Assembly (NCBI GenBank): GCA_031263195.1
Contig: JAISGD010000024.1
Location: forward strand, 1-64,000
Direction of reading: 5' to 3'
Origin: Campylobacteraceae bacterium
GTDB taxonomy: Bacteria; Campylobacterota; Campylobacteria; Campylobacterales; Campylobacteraceae
DNA length: 64,000 nucleotides
Shown in pieces: positions 25,632 through 36,876 of the stretch. Below the pieces are notes generated by a model. It did no database searches. It saw nothing but the letters and a program-made list of their open reading frames with translations, and was not told the DNA's origin. How positions within the stretch are numbered: the stretch's first letter is position 1; each line of letters starts with the position of its first letter. The position numbers and the translations under genes were made by a program.

Positions 25632-27047
25632 TTACGGTTTTTGCGTTTGCCAATACAATGTCGGATATGGGTAATCTTCAAACGCATTCCAAACCCAGGG
25701 ATTGTCGTTATCGCTTCCAAAAACCCATCCCAAACCAGATCTATTTTCATAAGTATTTTTCAGCAAAAAGTCATTATCGCTTTTTTCAACGCCGGAATAT
25801 CCATTGCCGTTTGACAAATCGGAAAATCCTAAACTTAGCTCCTTTCTGACAAAATTATTTAATACTGCGCTATTATCGATGATACCGACTATACGGTTTA
25901 CTTCGCTATTTCCCGCGATAGACGGATTAATAGCGGCGTTACTTTGGATTATCGAATCATTGGCGTATCCGGCTATACCGCCGATATATTTGCCGGCCCC
26001 AATGATGTTGCCCTTAACGTAACTATTTTTTACCAAACCGTTATCGGCAGTACCAACGATACCTCCTATATATTCGCTTCCATTGATATTTGCAGCAGAA
26101 TAACTGTTTGTCACAAAACCGCCCAAGACATATCCCGCGATACCGCCAATATAAAGTTCTCCGCTAACATTTCCATTAGAATAACTGTTTGTTATTAAAG
26201 AGTCAACATCAACCCATCCGTTTAAACCGCCTACATGTCGAGTACCGTTGAGATTCCCATTAAAATAACTATTTTTTACAAAACCTTCGCGAATAAAACC
26301 GCTTATGCCGCCGACATTACGATGAGCGTTAATATTTCCGATAGAATAACTGTTTTCTATAGAACCGCTATGTATAAGTCCGACAATAATGCCGACATAG
26401 TCGCGTCCTTTTATATCTTTATCAGTTGTTTTAACGCCTAGATTTTTTATTTGAGCGTCGCTAATGATGCTAAAAAGACCTACATAATCGCTATTTTGCC
26501 TATCTATCCATAAACCGTCTATTTTGTGATGATTTCCATTAAAAACACCGCTGAAGTGTAAATTAAAATTTTTAGAGGAGTTACTGCCTATTGGTTTCCA
26601 GCCAAAAACATCAAAACCAGCCTCGTTTTTGTTCAACGCTATATCGTTTATAAGAATATATTTGCCTGTCAAATCGTACCTAACGGTGTTTAGTTCAATT
26701 TGATTTCGTATCTCTTTGACATTCGGAATAGCGTAAAAGTTGATATCATCTATTAATTTGTACGTCTCATACGCAGTGTCCGTCATAATATCCGCAGAAC
26801 TGTTAGCTGTGTATAAAGGAGCAATAATATTAAACCGTTTGGCAAGTGAAGCGACGTTAATTTCTTCATTCGCTTGCAATTCAATGGATTTATTTATATT
26901 AAGTTCGCTATCGTAAAATGAGACGGAGTAGTTAATCGGAACATTTGGAGCCGCGCAACTTATTAAAAAAAGAGGGATTAAAATATAAAGAAAAAAAGAT
27001 TTCAACTTAGACAAAATTAAGATACTGTTGTTTGAAACACTGAACAC
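25632..27047 (-). CDS. GLUG-motif repeat lipoprotein
   Basis: The 471-residue product has a hydrophobic N-terminus ending in FLISC (lipid Cys near residue 31), so it is probably a lipoprotein. From about residue 185 it carries tandem GLUG-type repeats: NVGGISGFIREGFVKNSYFN, HVGGLNGWVD, YIGGIAGYVLGGFVTNSYSA and YIGGIVGTADNGLVKNSYVK. These are predicted to fold as a right-handed beta-helix, as in surface adhesins and IgA-peptidase-like proteins. The C-terminal GLGWVFGSDNDNPWVWN ends with YPTLYWQTQ, a typical GLUG-protein ending. A surface binding role is inferred. Isolated gene; no secretion partner nearby. Confidence 0.82.
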   Translation of the reverse strand: MFSVSNNSILILSKLKSFFLYILIPLFLISCAAPNVPINYSVSFYDSELNINKSIELQANEEINVASLAKRFNIIAPLYTANSSADIMTDTAYETYKLIDDINFYAIPNVKEIRNQIELNTVRYDLTGKYILINDIALNKNEAGFDVFGWKPIGSNSSKNFNLHFSGVFNGNHHKIDGLWIDRQNSDYVGLFSIISDAQIKNLGVKTTDKDIKGRDYVGIIVGLIHSGSIENSYSIGNINAHRNVGGISGFIREGFVKNSYFNGNLNGTRHVGGLNGWVDVDSLITNSYSNGNVSGELYIGGIAGYVLGGFVTNSYSAANINGSEYIGGIVGTADNGLVKNSYVKGNIIGAGKYIGGIAGYANDSIIQSNAAINPSIAGNSEVNRIVGIIDNSAVLNNFVRKELSLGFSDLSNGNGYSGVEKSDNDFLLKNTYENRSGLGWVFGSDNDNPWVWNAFEDYPYPTLYWQTQKP

Positions 27048-27250
27048 TGTTAATCCTTTACGCTTTGATTTAATTTATTTTTGCAATTTTGTGGTATTTT
27101 AGCAGAAAAATAGCATAAAGTTGATAAAAAATTATATTTTGTAAATAAGTTTTTCTATATTTGTTATGAATTTTGTCTATTGTTTATATAAGCTGTCAAA
27201 AATGAGCGATTTATATTAATACATGTAAGCAGTTTTAGCCATTTGCTAAA

Positions 27251-27664
27251 TCATTTTATTTTTTTAAAAATAAGTGAATCGTTTGCTCCGTAAATAGTCA
27301 AAAAGTCGTCTTTCAATTCAAAAAAATCTGTGCTCAAAAGAGTGTTTGTAAATCTCTCTTCTATCTTTGAAAGCTCAAAAGATAGAGCTGCCATACGCGT
27401 CGATACCATATCTGAGAATATGAGATTATTATTCGATAATTTGTAGTTTGCGTTAAAATTATTCACGCTGTTAAAGCCCGACGCTCTATTTTGTAAAAAT
27501 TGAATAGTGGGCGCCTTTTTGAGATTTAAACTCTCATTTGAAATGCCCACAAGCGTCCATGATGAATTTTCAAGTATATCGGCGTTTGATGCTTGTCCGT
27601 TACGTGGTATTGCGCATCCGACAATAAATAATCCTATAAAAATGATAAATATTACTTTTTTCAC
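27251..27664 (-). CDS. META-domain lipoprotein
   Basis: The 137-residue product has a short signal peptide with lipobox FIVGC (Cys17). Its mature part is one META domain (HslJ-like): SSWTLVGISNESLN, a glycine/asparagine-rich FNSVNNFNANYKLSNNNLIF, TRMA, and the ending FFELKDDFLTIYGANDSLIF. HslJ has been linked to heat and novobiocin tolerance in E. coli, but members are diverse. The gene stands alone in AT-rich DNA. Family is fairly clear, role is not. Confidence 0.78.
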   Translation of the reverse strand: MKKVIFIIFIGLFIVGCAIPRNGQASNADILENSSWTLVGISNESLNLKKAPTIQFLQNRASGFNSVNNFNANYKLSNNNLIFSDMVSTRMAALSFELSKIEERFTNTLLSTDFFELKDDFLTIYGANDSLIFKKIK

Positions 27665-27839
27665 GAATTTGTCCTTTTAAAAATCATATGATACCAAAGT
27701 AGTATAAACAGATAGCAAGATAAAGTATCGCGAGTAAACTACATATCAACACACACCTATTTTGTTGAAAATTAAGATATAGGGAATATTATCTGATAGT
27801 AACGCATATGTAAAGCAATATGCCGTACATGTGCGTTAT

Positions 27840-28811
27840 TTAAATCGGTAAGACTCTAATATTCGAATAAAGTTTTTCTTGCAAAATAGATTCTATCGCA
27901 AACAGCGTTCCAGTAGCTCCGCTGGCGCAGCCGCTACAAGCGCCGAGATATCTGATGTAAACATCTATATTTTCGCCATCCTCTTTGATATCTATCACTT
28001 CCATATCGCCGCCATCCATAACAAGCATAGGTCTTATATCAGCGTCCAGTATCTTATCAATCTCTTTAAATTTTTGTATTGCGCTCATATTTACAAAATC
28101 TACAGCGCTTGGTTGCGCGCTTTTTGCCAATTTCTCATATTCCATTTCAGCTCTTACCTCCTTTAATATATCAACCAGATAATACTCTCTGGCTTCGTGA
28201 CCGCCTGGCTTGATACAGGATTTGCAAAACGCGCCGGCTTTTGTATATCTTGTAATATCCTCAACGCTCTTAAGGTCATTCAATCGTATAACCTCTTTTA
28301 TCGTTCCAAGGCTTACTCTGGCGCATTCACAGACAATTATCTCATCCTCAAAACTATTCGCGTCCACGCCTTTATATTGCGCGGCAGCAGCTTTTATGAC
28401 ATCATACGCCATAACCGAACAGTGCATTTTTTGCGGAGGAACCGCTGGAATATCAGGCGTATCTCGCATAGCGAACTCTACGTCAAGATTTGTTATTTTT
28501 ACCGCTTCATCTACTGTTTTTCCTATGCAAAGTTCCGCCATAGTGTCAGAACTCGCTATTGCCGTTCCACAGCCAAAACTTTTAAATTTCGCGTTTTTTA
28601 TAATATCCGTTTTAGGATCAACCGCCCAATATAATCTAACGGCGTCGCCGCAGCTTTCAGCTCCAAAATCGGCGACTATAAGTTTTAAGTTTTGAGCGTT
28701 CGCCTCTTCTTCGGTTATCTCGCCTCTATGCTTCGGGTTATCCATAAGTTCGGCTACTTTTTTACTATATTCTTCCCAGATAGATCCGCCTATCAAATCA
28801 GACTTTGCCAT
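27840..28811 (-). CDS. nifU: Iron-sulfur cluster scaffold NifU (three-domain)
   Basis: NifU assembles Fe-S clusters from sulfur supplied by NifS. All three domains are present in 323 residues. An IscU-like scaffold has Cys54, Cys81 and Cys131. A central 2Fe-2S BFD-like domain has Cys161, Cys163, Cys196 and Cys199. A C-terminal Nfu domain has CSGC (Cys292, Cys295). In epsilonproteobacteria this pair is the general Fe-S system, so no link to nitrogen fixation is implied. The gene lies 12 bp after nifS on the same strand. Confidence 0.95.
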   Translation of the reverse strand: MAKSDLIGGSIWEEYSKKVAELMDNPKHRGEITEEEANAQNLKLIVADFGAESCGDAVRLYWAVDPKTDIIKNAKFKSFGCGTAIASSDTMAELCIGKTVDEAVKITNLDVEFAMRDTPDIPAVPPQKMHCSVMAYDVIKAAAAQYKGVDANSFEDEIIVCECARVSLGTIKEVIRLNDLKSVEDITRYTKAGAFCKSCIKPGGHEAREYYLVDILKEVRAEMEYEKLAKSAQPSAVDFVNMSAIQKFKEIDKILDADIRPMLVMDGGDMEVIDIKEDGENIDVYIRYLGACSGCASGATGTLFAIESILQEKLYSNIRVLPI

Positions 28812-28823
28812 TTTATTATCCTT

Positions 28824-30026
<1,203 letters not shown>

Positions 30027-30179
30027 CTAAAAAAATTTCTTTTTTAATTCGGATATTTTTTGTCTTTTTAACGATAGTATAATAAATAAAGATTGATTAA
30101 AATAAAATTAAAATTTTCAGTAATTGAACGATTTTTGTTATATTTTATTATCAATAGTGGTTCCATATATGTTTTTACG

Positions 30180-30193
30180 GCTTACATGTAAGC
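30180..30193. repeat. TTACATGTAA-type palindrome (copy 3)
   Basis: GCTTACATGTAAGC is a 14-bp perfect palindrome in the gap between folE (its 3' side) and nifS (its 5' side). It is the longest of the five copies. Confidence 0.75.
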
Positions 30194-30244
30194 GATTAGT
30201 TTTATTTGCTGCCAAAATATTTAACGATTTTTAAGTTCAAAAGT

Positions 30245-30829
30245 CTAATATCTTTTATACGTGCCGGCGTTTATAAGCGAAAAAAACTCTTTTCTTGTGT
30301 CCGTATTTTTGATAAATATACCGCGCAATGCCGAAGTTGTAGTGGTAGAGTTTATCTTTTCAACGCCTCTCATCTCCACACACATGTGTCTTGCCTCGAT
30401 CACTACACCGACCCCTTTTGGCTTTATCACATCGTCTATAGCGCAAGCTATCTGTTCGGTTAGCTGTTCTTGTATTTGAAGACGGCGGGCGAAAATATTG
30501 ACCATTCGCGGAATTTTTGAAAGTCCCACAACTTTGCCATTTGGTATATAAGCTACATGTGCTCGTCCGATAATTGGCAAAAGATGATGTTCGCACATAG
30601 AATAAAACTCAATATCGCGGATTAGAACCATTTCATTGTTTGAACTTTGGAAAAGCGCGTCGTTTAGAACGGCTTTTGGATCAAGCGCGTAACCTTCCGT
30701 CATAAATTCAAATGCTTTCGCAACGCGCATTGGCGTTTTTAAAAGCCCCTCTCTATCGGTATTTTCGCCGACTAATTCTAATATTTTTTTAATTGCTTGT
30801 TCAAACTCTTGTTGTTTTGATGTTTCCAT
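30245..30829 (-). CDS. folE: GTP cyclohydrolase I
   Basis: FolE turns GTP into dihydroneopterin triphosphate, the first step to folate (and in many bacteria to queuosine). The 194-residue product has zinc ligands Cys79 and His82 in [10 protein letters not shown], and Cys150 in [11 protein letters not shown]. The family segments [19 protein letters not shown] and [19 protein letters not shown] are intact. The gene is read divergently from tig, 143 bp apart, which places both promoters between them. Confidence 0.95.
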   Translation of the reverse strand: METSKQQEFEQAIKKILELVGENTDREGLLKTPMRVAKAFEFMTEGYALDPKAVLNDALFQSSNNEMVLIRDIEFYSMCEHHLLPIIGRAHVAYIPNGKVVGLSKIPRMVNIFARRLQIQEQLTEQIACAIDDVIKPKGVGVVIEARHMCVEMRGVEKINSTTTTSALRGIFIKNTDTRKEFFSLINAGTYKRY

Positions 30830-30972
30830 TTTATCGCTTTTAAGAAATTGGTGAAAATTAGATTTTACTAAAAAATTGTTTATATGTAAATATATAAAAG
30901 TGGTATAAATGAGTTATTAAAGAAAACTTTGATATATTCACAAGAAAATTTTTATTACGTAAGAGGAAATCT

Positions 30973-32277
30973 ATGGAAGTTAAAGTAGTTAAAGTTAATG
31001 GCGCGAATGCGTCCGCAACGGCAACGATAAGCAATGAAATTATAGAGCAAAAAGAGAATAAAATCTTAAAAACATTAGCAAAAGATGCTCGCATTGACGG
31101 TTTTAGAAAAGGCAAAGTTCCGACTTTAGTTTTAAAAGCCAGATACGGCGACAAAGTAAAAGTAGACGCCGAGCAAGAAGCCGTAAAAGAGTTATACGAT
31201 ATTGCAATAAAAGAGTTGGGACTTGGAGAAAGCAGCGTAATCGGAGAGCCGACATTCTCAAAATTTGATAAAAAAGAGAACGAGATAGACGTGGAGTTGA
31301 AAATATCTTTTAAACCGCAAATGGAACTTAACGGATATGAAGAGTGTATTCCGGAATTTGAAATGCCAAAAGTTACAAAGAGCGAGATTGACGAAAGAGT
31401 GTCGAAGCTTTTAGAGACGATCGCTCCTTTGAAAACGATGGAGAGCAAGCGAGCTTTAAAAAAAGGCGATTTTGCCTTGATTGATTTTGAAGGCTTTATT
31501 GACGATGTCGCTTTTGAGGGAGGAGAGGCTAAAAATCATACTCTTGAAATCGGTAGCAAAAGTTTTATAGACGGATTTGAAGACGGATTAATAGGTTTAA
31601 AAGCCGGCGGACAAAAGGATATAAAAGTTACTTTTCCGGAAAATTACGGCAATAAAGATTTAGCGGGCAAAGAAGCGGTTTTTAAAGTAACACTTCATGA
31701 GATAAAAGAGAAAGATATACCAAAAGAAGTTAGCGAAGAACTTTTGAAAAAGTTTTTGCCAAATGAGGAAAAGCCTACGAAAGAGTTATTGGAAGATAAA
31801 ATCAAAGAGCAGATAAAAAATGAAAAAACCTCAAAACTTTATCATGAAGAGTTAAAACCAAAATTTGTTGAAGCGATAGTTAAAAAATTTACTTTTGATT
31901 TGCCTGAAAGCATTGTAGAGCAAGAGATGGATATCCATTTTAGAAACGCGTTTGTCAATATCGGCAAAGAGGATTTGGAAGAGTACAAGAAAGACCCTCA
32001 AAAAGCGCGGGATAAAAGAGAGACATTTAGAAAAGACGCCGAAGATAGCGTAAGACTCACATTTATTGTAAATGAATTGGCGATTTTGAACAGTGTCGGC
32101 GTAACAGACCAAGAGGTTACGCAGATGTTGTATTATGAGGCGTTACAATACGGACAAGAACCAAAAGCGCATCTTGAAAATTATAAAAAACAAGGCGTTT
32201 TACCTGCCGTTAAGATGGCTATGATTGAGGACAGGTTGTTTCAGACGCTATTTGATAGAGCAAATAAAGGAAAATAA
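30973..32277 (+). CDS. tig: Trigger factor
   Basis: Trigger factor is the ribosome-bound chaperone and peptidyl-prolyl isomerase. The 434-residue protein has the ribosome-docking loop DGFRKGKVP near residues 37-45. An FKBP-type PPIase domain (about 150-240) contains [22 protein letters not shown] and [25 protein letters not shown], and a long helical C-terminal arm follows. The start has GGAAA upstream. It is the first gene of tig-clpP-def: the clpP ATG overlaps the tig stop by one base. This order is common in the phylum. Confidence 0.95.
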   Translation: MEVKVVKVNGANASATATISNEIIEQKENKILKTLAKDARIDGFRKGKVPTLVLKARYGDKVKVDAEQEAVKELYDIAIKELGLGESSVIGEPTFSKFDKKENEIDVELKISFKPQMELNGYEECIPEFEMPKVTKSEIDERVSKLLETIAPLKTMESKRALKKGDFALIDFEGFIDDVAFEGGEAKNHTLEIGSKSFIDGFEDGLIGLKAGGQKDIKVTFPENYGNKDLAGKEAVFKVTLHEIKEKDIPKEVSEELLKKFLPNEEKPTKELLEDKIKEQIKNEKTSKLYHEELKPKFVEAIVKKFTFDLPESIVEQEMDIHFRNAFVNIGKEDLEEYKKDPQKARDKRETFRKDAEDSVRLTFIVNELAILNSVGVTDQEVTQMLYYEALQYGQEPKAHLENYKKQGVLPAVKMAMIEDRLFQTLFDRANKGK

Positions 32278-32867
32278 TGAGTTACTATATTCCTGTTGTC
32301 ATTGAAAAAACCGGACGCGGCGAGCGCAGTTACGATATATATTCCAGACTTTTAAAAGACAGGATAGTTATGTTAAGCGGCGAGATACATGATGATGTCG
32401 CGTCGTCTATCGTCGCTCAAATGTTATTTTTGGAAGCGGAAGACCCTGAAAAAGATATATATCTTTATATAAATTCTCCGGGCGGCGTTGTCACAAGCGG
32501 ACTTAGCATATACGATACTATGAACTATATTAAGCCCGATATCGTTACTATTTGTATAGGACAAGCGGCGTCTATGGGAGCGTTTTTACTAAGTTGCGGC
32601 GCAAAAGGCAAGAGATTTGCGCTTCCAAACGCCAGAATTATGATACATCAACCCTTAGGTGGCGCGCAAGGACAAGCTACCGATATAGAGATACAAGCAA
32701 AAGAGATTTTGAGGATTAAAGAGACGTTAAATGATATCTTGGCAAAAAACACAAGTCAAAAAGTGGCAAAAATAGCTAAAGATACCGATAGAGATTTTTT
32801 TATGAGTTCATATGAGGCAAAAGAGTACGGACTTATAGATAAAGTTTTGGAGAAAAGTTTCAAGTAA
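32277..32867 (+). CDS. clpP: ATP-dependent Clp protease proteolytic subunit
   Basis: ClpP forms the fourteen-subunit chamber in which unfolded proteins delivered by ClpX or ClpA are cut. The 196-residue protein shows the triad Ser99 (GQAASMGAF), His124 (MIHQPLGG) and an Asp near residue 173 (KDTDRDFFM). The hydrophobic docking and handle regions are complete. It overlaps tig and def by one base each, so the three are translationally coupled. Confidence 0.97.
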   Translation: MSYYIPVVIEKTGRGERSYDIYSRLLKDRIVMLSGEIHDDVASSIVAQMLFLEAEDPEKDIYLYINSPGGVVTSGLSIYDTMNYIKPDIVTICIGQAASMGAFLLSCGAKGKRFALPNARIMIHQPLGGAQGQATDIEIQAKEILRIKETLNDILAKNTSQKVAKIAKDTDRDFFMSSYEAKEYGLIDKVLEKSFK

Positions 32868-33382
32868 TGATTAAAGAGATTTTGATTTACCCCAATCCGA
32901 AACTTCGTGAAATTTCCAAAGATGTCATATCTTTTGATGAGAAACTTCATGTACTGCTGGATGAGATGTATGAGACAATGATTGAATATAACGGTGTAGG
33001 ACTTGCTGCGATACAAGTTGGCATACCACTTAATGTACTTGTTATCAATCCTATCAATGAAGATAATGAACAGAAAAAAGAGGATTTAATGGAACTGATA
33101 AATCCGCAAATTGTAGAAGGCAGCGGAACGATACTGTTTCAAGAAGGCTGCCTTAGTGTACCTAGTATATATGAAGAGATAGAGCGATTTGAGAACGTAA
33201 AAGTACGCTTTTTCGACCGTAACGGCAATGAGTATATAAAAGATTATAGCGGGTTTATGTCTGTTGCCGTACAGCACGAGATCGACCATTTGCGAGGACA
33301 TCTTTTTATAGAAAAATTATCATATCTAAAACGCAAAAAATTTGAAAAAGAATGGAAAAAACAGCTCAAGACTAAAGCTTAA
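32867..33382 (+). CDS. def: Peptide deformylase
   Basis: Def removes the formyl group from the starting methionine of new proteins. The 171-residue product has the three metal motifs GVGLAAIQVG, EGCLSVPS and QHEIDHLRG, which provide the Cys and two His ligands and the catalytic Glu. It is the last gene of tig-clpP-def. The C-terminal basic tail (KRKKFEKEWKKQLKTKA) may help ribosome binding. Confidence 0.95.
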   Translation: MIKEILIYPNPKLREISKDVISFDEKLHVLLDEMYETMIEYNGVGLAAIQVGIPLNVLVINPINEDNEQKKEDLMELINPQIVEGSGTILFQEGCLSVPSIYEEIERFENVKVRFFDRNGNEYIKDYSGFMSVAVQHEIDHLRGHLFIEKLSYLKRKKFEKEWKKQLKTKA

Positions 33383-33784
33383 AAATATCCAAACAACAAA
33401 AATCAGCAACTATACGTAGTGATTTATTAAGTAGATCCATTAATGTAGCGGCACCGGTATGTTTGTAAAACTTTGTTGACACGCTTTTGCGACCGGCATT
33501 TATTTACCGGTGTAGTACTTCTCCACGATATACATTGGTTGTTCTATTAAGTATCGCCAAAAATAAAAGCGACCCCTTGTCTTACAAAGCGGCATCGCAA
33601 GATCATACAAAGAGTTAAAAAATAGTGTTTTTACAAAAATGAACAATTAAAAAAATTGCTTTTTTGGAAAAGAGTTTATTTTATGCAAAGCAAACTATTG
33701 TTAATATCACGGCTAATTTTAAAGGATGAAGAGAGGCACATATAATTTGCAGTGCGTCGTAAGATTTCAATAAAAAGGACATAT
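33383..33784. other. Intergenic region upstream of metE with a long-range inverted repeat
   Basis: No gene is seen. CACCGGTA (33452-33459) and TACCGGTG (33505-33512) can pair around a 45-nt loop that itself contains GACCGGCA. The region could be the end of the def transcript or the start of the metE leader. I do not see the conserved boxes of a cobalamin or SAM riboswitch. Confidence 0.35.
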
Positions 33785-36046
33785 ATGCCAAAAAATAGTA
33801 TCATAGGTTTTCCCAGAATTGGGAAGCAAAGAGAACTAAAGTTTGCTCTTGAGGCTTTTTGGACGGGCAAAATAAATAAAGGCGAGCTTTTAAAAAGCGC
33901 GGAGGAGTTGCGTTTAAAGCGCCTCAAGCATCAAAGCAGTGTAGATTTGGTAAGCGTGAACGATTTTAGTCTGTATGACACTATGCTTGATATGATAGTT
34001 ATGTTAGGCGCTATACCTCAAAGATTTGCTGACATCAAAGATGATCTGACACTATATTTTGCTATGGCAAGAGGCGATAAAACGCATACTGCTATGGAGA
34101 TGACAAAGTGGTTTAACACAAATTATCATTACATTGTTCCCGAATTATCTAAGAGTACACGATTTTTTCTTAATCCATCAAAAATTGTACATGAATATAA
34201 AGAGGCGAAAACTTTAGGAATAACTCCAAAAATCAATATCATAGGTTTACTGACATTTTTGAGTTTGTCAAAAAGCGTAGATGAGAGTAACCCATATGAA
34301 CATTTTGAGAAAGTGCTTGGTATTTACGAAGAGTTGTTAAATACTATCGCAGCATTAGATGACGAAGTGTTTGTGCAATTTGACGAACCGATTGTCGTTA
34401 TGGATTTGACTGAAGAGCAAAAGACATTGCTAAGGCTAACATACGAAAAACTTTCAAAAATTTCACCCAAACTCAAACTTATAGTTCAAACGTATTTTGA
34501 TTATGTAGACAAAGAGAGTATAGAAATTTTGGCTGATACGGATATTTGGGGTATAGGACTTGATTTTGTGCACGGTAAAGAAAATATTGAAAATCTAAAA
34601 AGCATAAACGATAAACATTTGATAGCAGGCGTAGTTGATGGCAGAAATATATGGATAAGCGATATCAAAAGCGTTGCAGGATTTTTAGAAGAGATAACCA
34701 AAACAGTTAGCAAAGAGCGCGTGATAGTTTCAACTTCTTGTTCGCTCTTACACGTTCCATACTCATTGTGCTACGAAAATAAGATAGATACAGATATTAA
34801 AGAATGGCTTTCATTCTCGCTTGAAAAATTAGATGAAATTGTGTTAATAACAAAACTGTTTAACAATCAAGTTCTAAATAACAGCGAAAAATTTAAGATA
34901 GAAACTAATGAAAAAGCTAATATATCAAGAAAAAATTCACCAAAGATACACAACAGTGCTCTTAGCGAAAAACTAAAATCTTTTACCAATATATCAAGAA
35001 GCCTTTCATTTAAAGAGCGCATTAAAATACAAAAAAAAGCTTTAAATTATCAGCCGCTTGCTACTACTACGATAGGCTCTTTTCCTCAGACAAGCGAACT
35101 TAGAAATTTGAGAAGTGCTTTTAAAAAAGGTGAAATTTCGCTTGAACTCTATGAAGAGGGTATTAAAAATCTTATTAAAGAGTGTATCAAAATTCAAGAA
35201 ACGATAGGACTTGATATATTGGTGCACGGAGAATTTGAGCGAAATGATATGGTGGAATATTTTGGCGAACAGCTTGAAGGGTATGCATTTACACAAAATG
35301 GCTGGGTGCAAAGTTATGGCAGCAGATGCGTGAAGCCGCCGTTGCTTTTTGGTGATATCACAAGAATAAATCCGATGACTCTCAAGTGGATAACTTACGC
35401 ACAGTCTTTGACGGATAAAGTTGTAAAAGGTATGCTTACAGGTCCTGTTACGATACTTAACTGGTCTTTTGTGCGAAATGATATACCAAGAGAACAGACA
35501 GCTAAACAGCTCGCTTTTGTTTTGCACAACGAGATAGAGGATTTGCAAAATGCCGGTATTAAAATAATACAGGTAGATGAAGCCGCTTTTAAAGAAGGAT
35601 ATCCTTTACGCGAAAGTAAAAAGAGAAATTATGAAACATGGGCAGTAGAATCTTTCAAGCTTGCAACAAGCGGCGCAAAGGAAAGCGTGCAGATTCACAC
35701 GCATATGTGTTATAGTAATTTTAATGATATCATTAAAACAATTGAGGCTATGGATGCCGATGTGATTTCTATAGAAACAGCCAGAGCAGGCAACAAAATA
35801 TTGAAGATTTTTAAAGAGACAGATTATGGTCAAGAAATAGGTCCCGGTATTTACGATATCCACTCCCCAAGAATTCCAAGTATAGAAGAGATGACTGTCC
35901 AGATAAAGGCTCTTTTAGAGATTTTTCCCAAAGAGAAGCTCTGGATAAATCCTGATTGCGGACTAAAGACAAGAAAATGGGAAGAAGTTACACCGTCTTT
36001 GAAAAATATGGTAGAAGCTGTAAAAATTATTCGTTCCTTAAAATAG
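33785..36046 (+). CDS. metE: Cobalamin-independent methionine synthase
   Basis: MetE transfers a methyl group from methyl-tetrahydrofolate to homocysteine and makes methionine without vitamin B12. I choose the ATG at 33785 (AAAGGA upstream), giving 753 residues starting MPKNSIIGFPRIGKQRELKF; an upstream start would add 11 untypical residues. The C-terminal barrel holds the zinc ligands in QIHTHMCYSNF and NPDCGLKTRKW, the homocysteine site in TTIGSFPQTSELR, and the folate-binding IHSPRIPS. The linker between halves includes a variable polar stretch (NEKANISRKNSPKIHN). It is monocistronic and followed by a strong terminator. Confidence 0.95.
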   Translation: MPKNSIIGFPRIGKQRELKFALEAFWTGKINKGELLKSAEELRLKRLKHQSSVDLVSVNDFSLYDTMLDMIVMLGAIPQRFADIKDDLTLYFAMARGDKTHTAMEMTKWFNTNYHYIVPELSKSTRFFLNPSKIVHEYKEAKTLGITPKINIIGLLTFLSLSKSVDESNPYEHFEKVLGIYEELLNTIAALDDEVFVQFDEPIVVMDLTEEQKTLLRLTYEKLSKISPKLKLIVQTYFDYVDKESIEILADTDIWGIGLDFVHGKENIENLKSINDKHLIAGVVDGRNIWISDIKSVAGFLEEITKTVSKERVIVSTSCSLLHVPYSLCYENKIDTDIKEWLSFSLEKLDEIVLITKLFNNQVLNNSEKFKIETNEKANISRKNSPKIHNSALSEKLKSFTNISRSLSFKERIKIQKKALNYQPLATTTIGSFPQTSELRNLRSAFKKGEISLELYEEGIKNLIKECIKIQETIGLDILVHGEFERNDMVEYFGEQLEGYAFTQNGWVQSYGSRCVKPPLLFGDITRINPMTLKWITYAQSLTDKVVKGMLTGPVTILNWSFVRNDIPREQTAKQLAFVLHNEIEDLQNAGIKIIQVDEAAFKEGYPLRESKKRNYETWAVESFKLATSGAKESVQIHTHMCYSNFNDIIKTIEAMDADVISIETARAGNKILKIFKETDYGQEIGPGIYDIHSPRIPSIEEMTVQIKALLEIFPKEKLWINPDCGLKTRKWEEVTPSLKNMVEAVKIIRSLK

Positions 36047-36054
36047 ATATGCAT

Positions 36055-36079
36055 AAAAGCCCGAATTATCGGGCTTTTT
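36055..36079 (+). terminator. Rho-independent terminator of metE
   Basis: AAAAGCCCGA (36055-36064) pairs with TCGGGCTTTT (36069-36078) around the tetraloop ATTA, with the 3' arm running into a T-run. It lies 8 bp after the metE stop. Confidence 0.9.
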
Positions 36080-36876
36080 CAAAGTAATTTTAAAATTAAT
36101 CCGTTAAATATTGTGTATAAAATACTCAAACTTAAAAAAGATACGTTTGGATACTTTCATAATAAGATAAATTACAACTTCTTTTATTTGTCTATTGTGC
36201 GCAAAGAAAAAATAAAGATTTTTACTGTCTTGAAGAAATTTAGCTAATCTGCTGGAAAAAATTTGAAGTTTAAATTTAAAGCTTATAATGATGGATTTTT
36301 CAATAAATAGCTTTGCGGACAACACGCGTAAAAAACAAGAAAAATATATCTCAACTGATGAGTTTTGATAACTAGATGAATTTATACAAAGGCAAATACA
36401 TCTTGTTAATGGAATTTTGGCGTCTGTATGCCAGTCTCTTTTTTGATGAATTTTTTGTAAAATTTGGGAGAACCATGTATATTTATCTATCTTTATACAA
36501 AATTCATCCACGCTAAATTTTCAAATGATAAAAAAGATCGACAGAGAAATTTTATGTAATAAGTAATGAAGCAAATAAAATATCAAAAAACTTCACATGT
36601 TTTAGTCTGTTGCATGAGCTTAGATATATTGGCAATTAAAGCTACGATGATACATTGTAGCCAACGTTTGAATCTTTGATATTTTTCTAAATTTTTTCAT
36701 TGTTTTACTCTCCGTAAAGTAAATATTATAGATGGAGAATTAAAAGAGTATTTTAATATATATTGGATTTGAGGATAACAATAATAACGCTTATATCGGT
36801 TCAGCTCAAATTTGGAATAGAACAAACACATAAACCACACGAACACTGACGACGGTATTTTCCGTCGCAAGCTCCA
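36080..36876. other. Gene-poor gap with possible decayed reading frames
   Basis: A minus-strand open frame of 135 codons (36104-36511) has no ribosome-binding site and a composition dominated by Phe, Ile, Lys and Ser. Short plus-strand frames around 36290-36520 are broken by stops. Nothing here can be matched to a family by eye. It may be a remnant of a lost gene, but I do not annotate a coding sequence. Confidence 0.4.

Noticed and set aside
30858-31448. 196-codon minus-strand frame opposite tig
   Set aside because: It is antisense to a clearly real gene and reads like a shadow frame.
32277-33382. Impression of a codon-usage break between clpP and def
   Set aside because: A hand count of Gly and Ala codons gave too few data points to show a real difference.
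33452-33512. Possible riboswitch upstream of metE
   Set aside because: Only one long-range inverted repeat is visible; no conserved cobalamin or SAM riboswitch boxes can be seen.
36104-36511. 135-codon minus-strand frame downstream of metE
   Set aside because: No site, biased composition and no recognisable motif; possibly a relic but not supportable as a gene.
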